From positions 1 through 13,797 of the forward strand of contig NZ_WJFC01000282.1 in assembly GCF_009725235.1 (NCBI RefSeq): DNA of 13,797 nt. The letters run 5' to 3'. The notes under the pieces are model-generated. The model was not told where the DNA came from and did not search any database. It worked only from the letters and a program-made list of their open reading frames with translations. Origin of the DNA: Scytonema sp. UIC 10036. GTDB lineage: Bacteria; Cyanobacteriota; Cyanobacteriia; Cyanobacteriales; Nostocaceae. The position numbers and the translations under genes are program-made. This document shows, one piece after another, positions 7,951 to 13,397 of this stretch; positions within the stretch are counted from its first letter, which is position 1; each line of letters starts with the position of its first letter.

Positions 7951-7985
7951 GCCAATCTATCAACTAAAAAAATTGTTTATCTAAA
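7951..7985. repeat. Direct repeat, copy 1
   Basis: Identical to 8128-8163 except for one extra A in the A-run of the second copy. The copies are 177 bases apart. The unit begins GCCAATCTATCAACT and ends TTGTTTATCTAAA. Confidence 0.85.
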
Positions 7986-8054
7986 AAATGTAAATTACTG
8001 AAAACCGCTATATATTATAGAATTCGCCATACTGGATGCAGCACTGTGGGTAAA

Positions 8055-8082
8055 TTATAAGTTGCACCAAGTCAACATTTGC
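8055..8082. repeat. Short repeat shared with the antitoxin promoter region, copy 1
   Basis: On the plus strand it reads TTATAAG-T-TGCACCAAGTCAACATTTGC in pattern. It matches 8874-8901 except for a few substitutions. On the minus strand each copy contains TTGACTTG followed by a TATAAT-like box. Confidence 0.6.
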
Positions 8083-8127
8083 TCCAACCTCAAAAACTTT
8101 ACAAATAAAATAGAATTCCGATAGATA

Positions 8128-8163
8128 GCCAATCTATCAACTAAAAAAAATTGTTTATCTAAA
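8128..8163. repeat. Direct repeat, copy 2
   Basis: Second copy of the unit at 7951-7985, with one extra A. The bases just outside the two copies differ, so the repeat unit is sharply bounded. Confidence 0.85.
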
Positions 8164-8252
8164 GTGAATTGTATTGGCACAAAAGTGAGTGCGATCGCAA
8201 TCTCCTGTCTATCGCAAAAGAGCCATAGCTTGGATATTTCAATCAGCCGTCA

Positions 8253-8630
8253 TTACCAGTTAACAATTGTCAAACTTGTTACCTTATTTAATTCGCGATC
8301 GCCTGTTACTAAACTAGCTCCAACTTGAAGTGCAGTTGAAGCAATAATTGCATCTGGAAGTTTGACACGATATTGCAATCGGACATTAATAATCCGTTTG
8401 ATTAATAAATCGTTACTTGCTGCTAAGTCAATTACCTCTACACGGTTGAGAAATTCTGTAAACAAATTTATATCGCTTTCACTCAATCCAGAAAACGCTA
8501 AAAATTCGATTTGACTAATGATGGAAATTCCTATCCAATCAGCATTTTGTAATAATGTGACTAATGCGGGAGAACCTTGTAACAAAGCAACTATGGCATT
8601 TGTATCCAGTAGATAGCGTTTACCACTCAT
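8253..8630 (-). CDS. vapC: VapC-type PIN-domain ribonuclease toxin
   Basis: A complete 125-residue PIN domain with all four acidic positions: Asp9 in YLLDTN, Glu42 in SQIEFLA, Asp93 in KLPDAIIAS and Asp111 in VTGDREL. The length is normal for the family. Such toxins are Mg-dependent ribonucleases held inactive by a cognate antitoxin. The ATG overlaps the end of the antitoxin gene by 11 bases, so translation is probably coupled. Unlike the vapC at 1953-2360, this toxin gene is intact. Confidence 0.9.
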   Translation of the reverse strand: MSGKRYLLDTNAIVALLQGSPALVTLLQNADWIGISIISQIEFLAFSGLSESDINLFTEFLNRVEVIDLAASNDLLIKRIINVRLQYRVKLPDAIIASTALQVGASLVTGDRELNKVTSLTIVNW

Positions 8631-8844
8631 CGCGTAACTTCCTTATTTGGGCAATGCTATCACCCTGCCAACTTAAACGTCCCGCTAAATCGGAAAAATC
8701 GTAGGATTTTGTTTGAGAAGTATCTGGGATACTTGGATTAACAACGACAACTACATCGACAGCACCAGATGATAACTCGGTGGGAATATCAAGGCGTAAA
8801 TTACCTGAAGCATCGATAACTGCTGCAAGCTTGAGAACTTTCAT
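8620..8844 (-). CDS. Antitoxin partner of VapC
   Basis: A 74-residue protein whose N-terminal half (AAVIDASGNLRLDIPTEL) is beta-rich and whose C-terminal half (YDFSDLAGRLSWQGDSIAQIRKLRDEW) is a polar helix that would contact the toxin. Proteins with this build are commonly encoded just before PIN toxins in cyanobacteria. It precedes and overlaps vapC by 11 bases. I cannot assign it with certainty to a named DNA-binding fold; a swapped-hairpin or DUF2281-like fold is possible. A promoter-like element lies at 8874-8901. Confidence 0.78.
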   Translation of the reverse strand: MKVLKLAAVIDASGNLRLDIPTELSSGAVDVVVVVNPSIPDTSQTKSYDFSDLAGRLSWQGDSIAQIRKLRDEW

Positions 8845-8873
8845 CTTCTAGCATTTTATATCTATCACCTCTA

Positions 8874-8901
8874 TTATAAGTGGCATCAAGTCAACATTCA
8901 C
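8874..8901 (-). promoter_or_regulatory. Candidate promoter/operator of the vapBC-like pair
   Basis: On the minus strand this stretch reads TTGACT, ten bases, then TATAAT, and ends about 30 bases before the antitoxin ATG at 8844. The -10-like box is good, but the spacing to TTGACT is too short for a standard sigma-70 promoter, so the conserved part may be an operator instead. A near copy lies at 8055-8082, beyond the far end of the same operon. Confidence 0.35.
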
Positions 8902-8910
8902 TGTTTCATA

Positions 8911-8988
8911 TTATGTCTGCCTGCATACCGTAGTAAAACTCATCCAACTATCAAGACTAGGTGCGATCGCTTGAATCTTTTGGTAGAG
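8911..8988 (-). pseudogene. Possible tail of a DGR reverse transcriptase
   Basis: Directly after the stop of the Avd-like remnant, and in the same frame, 25 codons read LYQKIQAIAPSLDSW followed by MSFTTVCRQT and a stop. The S-L-D-S-W-M-S-F pattern resembles the end of DGR-type reverse transcriptases, where a Ser-(Ile/Leu)-Asn-Ser-(Tyr/Trp)-(Leu/Met)-Gly stretch precedes the last helix. The position after avd fits the usual order target gene, avd, template repeat, reverse transcriptase. The match is short and from memory, so this is a weak call. Confidence 0.3.
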
Positions 8989-9120
8989 TTAAGTAACTGT
9001 TTGGCGAATGCCAATTAGCCTGTCACCCAAAGTGAACTTATGAATTTTTGGCAATCTCTCAATAATCGGCACGTACCATTTAATGCAATCATACAGTGTT
9101 TTCCAGTCTATTGAAGTACA
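8989..9120 (-). pseudogene. avd: Remnant of DGR accessory protein Avd
   Basis: Forty-three codons without an ATG encode WKTLYDCIKWYVPIIERLPK followed by IHKFTLGDRLI. This is the first helix-turn-helix part of Avd-type four-helix-bundle proteins, where a Y-D-hydrophobic-hydrophobic-K/L-W-Y-(I/V)-P stretch is followed by a leucine-proline turn and K-F-x-L-G-D-R. Avd is the accessory variability determinant that binds the reverse transcriptase and template RNA in diversity-generating retroelements. After GDRLI the similarity stops and a TAA follows at 8991-8989. The 5' side abuts a dispersed repeat at 9122. Avd is about 110-130 residues, so only about a quarter to a third is left. It lies on the same strand as, and downstream of, the two target-like genes, as expected in a DGR locus. 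The motif is strong for so short a piece. Confidence 0.72.
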
Positions 9121-9121
9121 A

Positions 9122-9159
9122 ATTTATCCGCGTGCATCTGCGTTCATCTGCGGTTAAAT
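9122..9159. repeat. Dispersed 'ATCTGCG' repeat, copy 2
   Basis: Same type as 3271-3308: ATTTATCCGCG, two degenerate CGTKCRTCTG units, CGGTTAAA. It sits exactly at the 5' edge of the Avd-like remnant and may mark the rearrangement that truncated it. Confidence 0.65.
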
Positions 9160-9241
9160 TTTTATTCTGTACCTCACGAGAGTGGAAATTGCTATAAGTC
9201 TTTTGGATAACTGATAATTCTTTCATTTTTTAAAAAATCTT

Positions 9242-9261
9242 AATATTTTTGCAAAAATATT
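9242..9261. terminator. Perfect 20-base AT palindrome, possible terminator
   Basis: AATATTTTTGCAAAAATATT equals its own reverse complement. As RNA it could form only an AU-rich hairpin with almost no loop, so it is a poor intrinsic terminator; it may instead be a protein-binding site. It lies about 75 bases after the stop of the gene at 9335-10189. Confidence 0.25.
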
Positions 9262-9265
9262 TCGA

Positions 9266-9281
9266 TCCGCCTTACGGCGGA
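9266..9281 (-). other. GC-rich hairpin with GTAA loop downstream of VR1
   Basis: On the gene strand TCCGCC, loop GTAA, GGCGGA: a perfect 6-bp stem with a GNRA-type tetraloop, 54-69 bases after the stop of the first FGE-fold gene. Known DGRs carry GC-rich stems with GRNA loops just after the VR that aid target recognition, although usually closer to the VR. It could equally be a repeat or part of a terminator. Confidence 0.35.
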
Positions 9282-9334
9282 AAAGAGTAAAAAAACAAGT
9301 GTAAAGGGCAAAAGGATAAAAGTATAAAGGGCTA

Positions 9335-10189
9335 CTAAATAATCTTCCCAACCCCACAGGCTACACGAAAACCAAAATTGCCGTCGATGAAGTCGCGATC
9401 CTCCCTCATGCTGCCGTAGCGGGACGCGGAACGGCAGAATTCAGGAATTCCAAGCCAAGACCCGCCCCGCAGTACGGCATATCCTTGTTTTTGGGAAAAA
9501 TTATCATTATTGTCAAGCCATGCACTCCCATCTGTTGGCGCTCCTTCATAGTTATCATGCCAATCATCAAGACACCATTCCCATACATTCCCATGCATAT
9601 CGTATAACCCAAAAGCGTTGGCTACTTCAAAGCTGCCCACTTCCGTTGTTTCCTCTCGATAAATTCCCTTTGGCCCCCAAGCATAAGAACCCGACCATTT
9701 ATATTTTTCGTCATCTGTACCGTTGTAGTTGGCAACTTCAGTTGTAATTGTCTCACCAAAGTGAAACGGGGTGGTTGTTCCGGCTCTACAAGCATATTCC
9801 CATTCTGCTTCACTAGGGAGGCGATACTGTCTTTTTGTATGGGAAGTGAGACGCTGGCAAAACTCAACTGCATCATACCAAGAAACACGCTCTACTGGTC
9901 GTTTATCTCCTTTGAAACGCGATGGATCTCTTTCTAGCTCTTTGTTAACTTGGGGTAGTGCTGCTACGGCTTTCCACTGTGCTTGAGTAATCGGATACTT
10001 ACTCATCAAAAAAGTAGGAACTGTGACTTTGTGTTGGGGGCGTTCCGAGTCACTGTTACCTTCTTCCGTTTCTGGAGCGCCCATCATAAAACTGCCACTC
10101 CGCAGCAGTACCATGTCTAGGGTAATTCCATTGCCCAAGTCTTCGATAAAATGTTGCGCTGTCTGTCGCTTAGTGAGTGTTTTTACCAT
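9335..10189 (-). CDS. FGE-sulfatase/C-type-lectin-fold protein, likely DGR target 1
   Basis: A complete 284-residue protein of the SUMF1/FGE-sulfatase family: MVLLRSGSFMMGAPETEEG at 26-44, YPITQAQW at 65-72, RPVERVSWYDAVEFC at 97-111, RLPSEAEWEYACRAG at 123-137, GLYDMHGNVWEWCLDDW at 194-210, RGGSW at 241-245, CRSASR at 252-257 and GFRVACG at 273-279. True FGEs carry a Cys pair five residues apart near the C-terminus; here only the Cys of CRSASR is present, so sulfatase activation is unlikely and a ligand-binding role of the lectin-like fold is more probable. Residues 245-279 (9353-9457) form the candidate variable region. It is a tandem paralogue of the gene at 10345. GAGGAG lies rather far (15 bases) from the ATG. 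No signal peptide. Confidence 0.88.
   Translation of the reverse strand: MVKTLTKRQTAQHFIEDLGNGITLDMVLLRSGSFMMGAPETEEGNSDSERPQHKVTVPTFLMSKYPITQAQWKAVAALPQVNKELERDPSRFKGDKRPVERVSWYDAVEFCQRLTSHTKRQYRLPSEAEWEYACRAGTTTPFHFGETITTEVANYNGTDDEKYKWSGSYAWGPKGIYREETTEVGSFEVANAFGLYDMHGNVWEWCLDDWHDNYEGAPTDGSAWLDNNDNFSQKQGYAVLRGGSWLGIPEFCRSASRYGSMREDRDFIDGNFGFRVACGVGKII
9353..9457 (-). other. Candidate DGR variable region VR1
   Basis: The 35 codons from the Trp of RGGSW to the Gly of VACG. Compared with 10366-10470, 15 codons differ, all changing the amino acid, with 9 base changes at codon position 1, 12 at position 2 and 4 at position 3. The other 20 codons are identical in all three bases. Changed codons in one or other copy are AAC, AAT, TAC, GAC, AGC and the like, as expected if a template rich in AAC/AAT was copied with random replacement at adenines. 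The GC-rich 3' part (GTAGCCTGTGGGGTTGGG) is unchanged and would serve as the site where homing starts (IMH). Confidence 0.75.
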
Positions 10190-10344
10190 TGATTTTGTAT
10201 TGGACTCCTCTTGCTTAACTTTCTCGCTTAATAAATGTTTATTTTGTTTTCGTATTCGATTTGAAAAAAATTTTTAACGCTCCGCTACGCTAACAAGGGT
10301 AAAAAAAACAAGTGTAAAGGGCAAAAGAATAAAAGTATAAAGGG
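10190..10344. other. Spacer between the two target-like genes
   Basis: 155 AT-rich bases. The part next to the end of the second gene (about 10306-10344) matches the corresponding 3' flank of the first gene (about 9294-9334), so the duplication unit includes about 50 bases past the stop codon. At 10275-10294 lies an imperfect inverted repeat (TTAACG...CGCTAA), at the same distance from the stop as the 9266-9281 hairpin after the first gene. Confidence 0.6.
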
Positions 10345-11238
10345 CTACTGAAGAATCCTCCCAACCCCACAGGCTACACGAAAACCAACATAAGCGTAGA
10401 TGCTGTCGCGCCCCGCCCTATCGTTGTAGGTGCGGGACGCGGAACGGCAGTTTCCAGGATTGTAAAGCCAGGAACCGCCCCGCAGTACAGCATATCCTTC
10501 TTTTTGAGCAAGATTATCATTATTTTCATACCAAGCATTTCCATCTGTTGGCGCTTCTTCATAGTTATCGTGCCAATCATCAAGACACCATTCCCACACA
10601 TTCCCGTGCATATCGTATAATCCGAAAGCGTTGGCTACTTTAAAGCTGCCCACTTCTGTTGTTTCCTCTCGATAAATTCCTTCTGGTTCTTGACCATAAG
10701 TTACGGTAGCGTCATAATTTGCCAATTCTGATGTCATTGTTTCACCAAAATGGAATGGTGTTGTTGTTCCAGCACGACAGGCATATTCCCATTCTGCTTC
10801 ACTAGGGAGGCTGTAAGGTCTGCCTGTATATTGAGAGAGGCGCAAGCAAAATTCAACTGCATCGTACCAAGAGACATTTTCAACAGGACGATTTGCGCCT
10901 TTAAAATCAGATGGATCTCGATCCAACTCTCGGTTCACTTGAGGCAACTGTGCCACAAATTGCCACTGAGCTTGCGTGACTGGATACTTAGCTAAGAAAA
11001 ACGGCTGTACAGCGACAGTACGTTGAGGACTCTCACTGTCATCACGTTCTGGCTCATCTGGTGGCGATCCCATTTCAAAAGTTCCTCCAGGGATAGCTAC
11101 CATCTCTATAAAGAGTGCTGATGGTTTTCCCGCCGTTTCACCGAGAAACTCTACAAAATAAAATGCTTGGTTTTGTTCTTTCTGAATTACTTGTCCGCGA
11201 GCATCCACTGTTACTGTGTCAAACTCAAAAGTTTGCAA
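10345..11238 (-). CDS. FGE-sulfatase/C-type-lectin-fold protein, likely DGR target 2, 5'-truncated
   Basis: A 297-residue frame from a TTG, but the frame stays open upstream to 11268, the last codon before the insertion sequence, so the real gene was longer and has lost its 5' end. Residues 1-40 (FEFDTVTVDARGQVI...) look like the linker often found before FGE domains at the end of larger proteins. Then come MVAIPGGTFEMGSPP at 46-60, YPVTQAQW at 85-92, RPVENVSWYDAVEFC at 117-131, SLPSEAEWEYACRAG at 143-157, GLYDMHGNVWEWCLDDW at 206-222, RGGSW at 253-257, CRSASR at 264-269 and GFRVACG at 285-291. As in its paralogue the FGE-type Cys pair is incomplete. The variable region is 10366-10470. Whether any protein is made from the TTG is unknown; a promoter in the IS could drive it. 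Confidence 0.85.
   Translation of the reverse strand: MQTFEFDTVTVDARGQVIQKEQNQAFYFVEFLGETAGKPSALFIEMVAIPGGTFEMGSPPDEPERDDSESPQRTVAVQPFFLAKYPVTQAQWQFVAQLPQVNRELDRDPSDFKGANRPVENVSWYDAVEFCLRLSQYTGRPYSLPSEAEWEYACRAGTTTPFHFGETMTSELANYDATVTYGQEPEGIYREETTEVGSFKVANAFGLYDMHGNVWEWCLDDWHDNYEEAPTDGNAWYENNDNLAQKEGYAVLRGGSWLYNPGNCRSASRTYNDRAGRDSIYAYVGFRVACGVGRILQ
10366..10470 (-). other. Candidate DGR variable region VR2
   Basis: Counterpart of 9353-9457, same length with no indel. Many variable codons here keep an A-containing form (TAC, AAT, AAC, TAC, AAC, GAT, TAC, TAT), so this copy is perhaps closer to the template. The flanking 3' sequence GTAGCCTGTGGGGTTGGG is identical to VR1. Confidence 0.75.
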
Positions 11239-11269
11239 CTCTTCCCCAGGTTCATCATCTGGGGTAATA

Positions 11270-11296
11270 GGGCTCTTCCGTACTTAACGTGCTAAA
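11270..11296. repeat. IS left terminal inverted repeat
   Basis: 27 bases that match the reverse complement of 12540-12566 without mismatch. Confidence 0.93.
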
Positions 11297-11335
11297 ATGT
11301 TAGGAAAATTATCTTTTATTTCAGTAAAATCAGTT

Positions 11336-12552
11336 ATGAAAAGGGTTTTAACCGAGTTGTTAAATTTGCCTGAAGTAGTAGTGGAATCCAGTCTAAAAGA
11401 GGGTGAAACCTTAATTTTATCAGTAATTAAAAAGACTAAAAGTGCGGTATGCCCACAGTGCGACGAAGGTAGCATCATCTCCACCAAAATCAAAATTACT
11501 TAATAAAAGATTTATCGATGGGAGAAAAAGAAGTTTTTCTAAATATAAATAGACGAAGATTTAAATGTAAAAAATGTCGTAAAACATTTAACGAAGAACT
11601 CGATTTTGTAGGAGTAAGAAGAAAGTATACGCATCGTTATGCGTCAAATATTATTAAACAACTTATTAATAGTGATGTCAGGAATGTAGCCAAAAATAAT
11701 GGATTAAGTGATGAAGAAGTTTATTCGATGCTTGAAGATATAGTCAAAAATATTTTACCAATAAATGTTAGTAATTTGAGGAGATTGGGAATAGATGAAA
11801 TAAGTTTAGTTAAAGGACAAGGTAAATTTATTGTGGTGCTTGTAGATCTAGATTCAGGAAAATTAATAGGATTAGTAAAAGAAAGAAAACAAATTGTCAT
11901 AGAAAATGTGATGAAAATGTGGGGAGAAGAAGTTTTAGAACAAATAGAAGAAGTAAGTATGGATCTGACCGGAAATTATAAAAATTTAGTTGAGAAGATA
12001 TGCCCAAACGCCGTTATTACAGTGGATAGGTTCCATGTTACCAAATTAATACACGAAGAATTAAACCAAGCCAGAATAGCAGAAAAAAAAGCAGCTTTGG
12101 AATTAAATATTGAATCGAGAGAAAAAGTGTTTGATAGTTTAAAAGGTAATAAATATACAATTTTAAAAGCAGAAGATAAGTTGACTGATAAACAAAAAAT
12201 AAAATTAGACATAATTAGAGAAGCATCTCCTTTAATAGCAACAATGCATTCATTGAAAGAAGAATTCCGCAATTTATTTGATACGAGTGAAGACCCAGGA
12301 ACAGGAATATTAGGACTACTTGATTGGTTAGAAAAAGCCGAACCATTATATCAAAAAAGTGTGAATACAATTAAACGATGGTTTGGAGAAGTAGCCGGAT
12401 ATTTTGATAATAGAACTACCAATGGTGTTGTAGAAGGAATTAATAATAAATTGAAGCTAATAAAAAGAAGTGGATTTGGCTTTACAAACTTCCGTAATTT
12501 TGAAATTAGAGCTTTACTTTCTTGGCACTATGATGTTAATTTAGCACGTTAA
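11336..12552 (+). pseudogene. ISL3-family transposase, frameshifted
   Basis: The first frame (from the ATG at 11336) encodes MKRVLTELLNLPEVVVESSL and goes on to CPQC, the first half of the ISL3 zinc finger, and stops at 11501-11503. The second frame (listed by most callers from the ATG at 11518, 344 residues) is open from 11473 and reads LHQNQNYLIKDLSMGEKEVF, then CKKC (second half of the finger, residues 17-20), GIDEISL (Asp93), SMDLTGNY (Asp149), TVDRFHV and NGVVEGINNKLKLIKRSGFG (Glu306): a full DDE catalytic domain. A shift of minus one between about 11479 and 11500 joins the two into a normal-looking transposase. I see no classic slippery heptamer in frame, so a one-base deletion is more likely than programmed frameshifting. 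The stop codon lies inside the right inverted repeat. Confidence 0.88.
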
Positions 12553-12566
12553 GTACGGAAGAGCCC
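12540..12566. repeat. IS right terminal inverted repeat
   Basis: 27 bases, the exact reverse complement of the left end. The last codons of the transposase overlap it. Confidence 0.93.
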
Positions 12567-12808
12567 CATTTCAGAAGTAATTCTTGTTCCCAATCTTCTT
12601 CAATATCTTTTAATGGTGGAATATTTCCAGATCTCGTTCCACTAGGACGAAAAAAATCGCCATACGCAACGCTTGTAAAGTCTTCGCGTTCTATTCTTGG
12701 TTTCTTAGCTACCTCTAATCCCCCTTGCAGAGCTAGTAGCCATTCATTTTTTATCTGTGGTGCAGTCAAATAATTATGTAAGATTCCGTGAATTCCAACA
12801 ACTTTCAT
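12567..12808 (-). pseudogene. Alpha/beta-hydrolase-like N-terminal fragment cut by the IS
   Basis: About 80 residues from the ATG at 12808 to the IS edge. MKVVGIHGI at the N-terminus is the first core strand and the His-Gly of the oxyanion region in alpha/beta-hydrolases; NEWLLALQGGLE and then FTSVAYGDFFRPSGTRS follow the pattern of a bacterial esterase-like family that opens with V-H-G-I. The nucleophile elbow and the rest of the fold are absent because the gene runs into the insertion sequence; the listed end of the longer frame at 12536 is IS sequence. A functional product is not expected. No clear ribosome binding site is seen. The missing 3' part is not elsewhere in the window. Confidence 0.6.
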
Positions 12809-12891
12809 TACAGTTTCAGTTTAATAAGTAAGGTAAGGTTTATTTTGAGTGCAATATTTGAAATTTTTAGTACAGTTTATCCATATCCTTT

Positions 12892-13005
12892 ATGTCAGAG
12901 CAAGCTGCATGGAACGTCTTCTTAATATTGTCTGGAATGCTAATGAGCATAGTGACTACTTTTATAAATAGTGTTTATACAAAGCTACAAATTTACAGAA
13001 TCTGA
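12892..13005 (+). CDS. Possible 37-residue single-helix membrane peptide
   Basis: An ATG frame encoding SEQAAWNVFLILSGMLMSIV and ending KLQIYRI; residues 8-28 are hydrophobic and could span a membrane. No ribosome binding site is evident and it lies in a region of decayed genes, so it may be chance. I do not recognise a family. Confidence 0.25.
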   Translation: MSEQAAWNVFLILSGMLMSIVTTFINSVYTKLQIYRI

Positions 13006-13281
13006 TTCTAGATTCATCAAATTGATGATACCAGCTAAAATACAAAAAATAAAGCTGTCTAACTCATTGCTGCTACAATCGCTTTACCCTGATTCCATCT
13101 CGGCAATCGGACAACAAGCAACGAGTTGTGTAAAGAAAAGTTAAGACAATGGAGGAAATGCGACAAGCCGAAGGCTTAACGGCTGAAGCTGTATCACCAT
13201 AGTGCAACAAGATTGAGAGCGAAATTATGACACGAGTACGGGCAATTTGTGAATAAAAGAAATTGAGGATGGATGTAAATC

Positions 13282-13392
13282 ATGGTTGTTGACGATTACA
13301 TTATCGCCACGATGACTCAAAACCATATTCTAGGGCTGTCTGTTGCTGTCATTCAAGAAGGCGAACTTGTGATGCTTGTTAACAAACCCTAA
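13282..13392 (+). pseudogene. Serine hydrolase (class C beta-lactamase-like) N-terminal remnant
   Basis: Thirty-six codons reading VVDDYIIATMTQNHILGLSV then AVIQEGELVML, the opening segment of the beta-lactamase/transpeptidase-like serine hydrolase family (D-x-Y-hydrophobic...M...H-I-P-G-L-S-V-A-V-I-x-x-G-E-L-V). It then ends at a TAA at 13390-13392, six bases before the inverted-repeat element at 13398. The catalytic S-x-x-K and all later parts are absent. It is a fragment left after the rest of the gene was lost, probably with the arrival of the neighbouring element. Confidence 0.5.
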
Positions 13393-13397
13393 ATATG

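Larger units (their letters stand above)
7912..8252. other. Intergenic stretch with a direct repeat and a HIP1 site
   Basis: No gene is visible in these 340 bases. They hold both copies of a 35-36-base direct repeat (7951 and 8128), one copy of a 28-base element also found before the antitoxin gene (8055 and 8874), a GCGATCGC octamer at 8191 and two TAGAATTC sequences at 8018 and 8111. The two TAGAATTC sites and the direct repeats suggest that a short segment was duplicated and partly rewritten. Confidence 0.55.
8845..9334. other. Apparently empty stretch holding DGR remnants and repeats
   Basis: These 490 bases hold no intact gene. They contain the candidate antitoxin promoter (8874-8901), a short frame resembling the tail of a DGR reverse transcriptase (8911-8988), an Avd-like remnant (8989-9120), the second dispersed repeat (9122-9159), a perfect 20-base palindrome (9242-9261) and a GC-rich hairpin (9266-9281). 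Each is listed separately. Confidence 0.6.
11270..12566 (+). mobile_element. ISL3-family insertion sequence, 1297 bp
   Basis: Bounded by perfect 27-bp inverted repeats (11270-11296 and 12540-12566) starting GGGCTCTTCCGTACTTAAC, a typical ISL3-type end. The interior encodes an ISL3 transposase in two frames. It is much more AT-rich than the genes on either side. ISL3 elements usually make an 8-bp target duplication; the 8 bases before (GGGTAATA) and after (CATTTCAG) do not match, so a deletion or recombination has occurred at one edge. Left of it is a gene lacking its start, right of it a gene lacking its end, both on the minus strand. Confidence 0.92.

Noticed and set aside
8845..9334. Search for a DGR template repeat in the gap beside the Avd remnant
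   Set aside because: No sequence resembling the VRs or their conserved GTAGCCTGTGGGG end occurs there or elsewhere outside the two genes.
9406..10277. Several frames of 68-88 codons overlapping the first FGE-fold gene
   Set aside because: They shadow a clearly coding frame; similar shadows occur at matching places in the paralogue, as expected from shared sequence.
11471..11500. Programmed -1 frameshifting in the transposase
   Set aside because: No X-XXY-YYZ heptamer is in frame before the first stop; the A-runs are in the wrong phase.
11262..12574. Search for an 8-bp target duplication of the ISL3 element
   Set aside because: GGGTAATA on the left and CATTTCAG on the right do not match, nor do sequences shifted by one base.
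13141..13253. Short frames giving LRQWRK and MRQAEGLTAEAV, reminiscent of a helix-turn-helix protein
   Set aside because: It needs a frameshift and a stop within 35 codons, and the resemblance is too slight to name a family.
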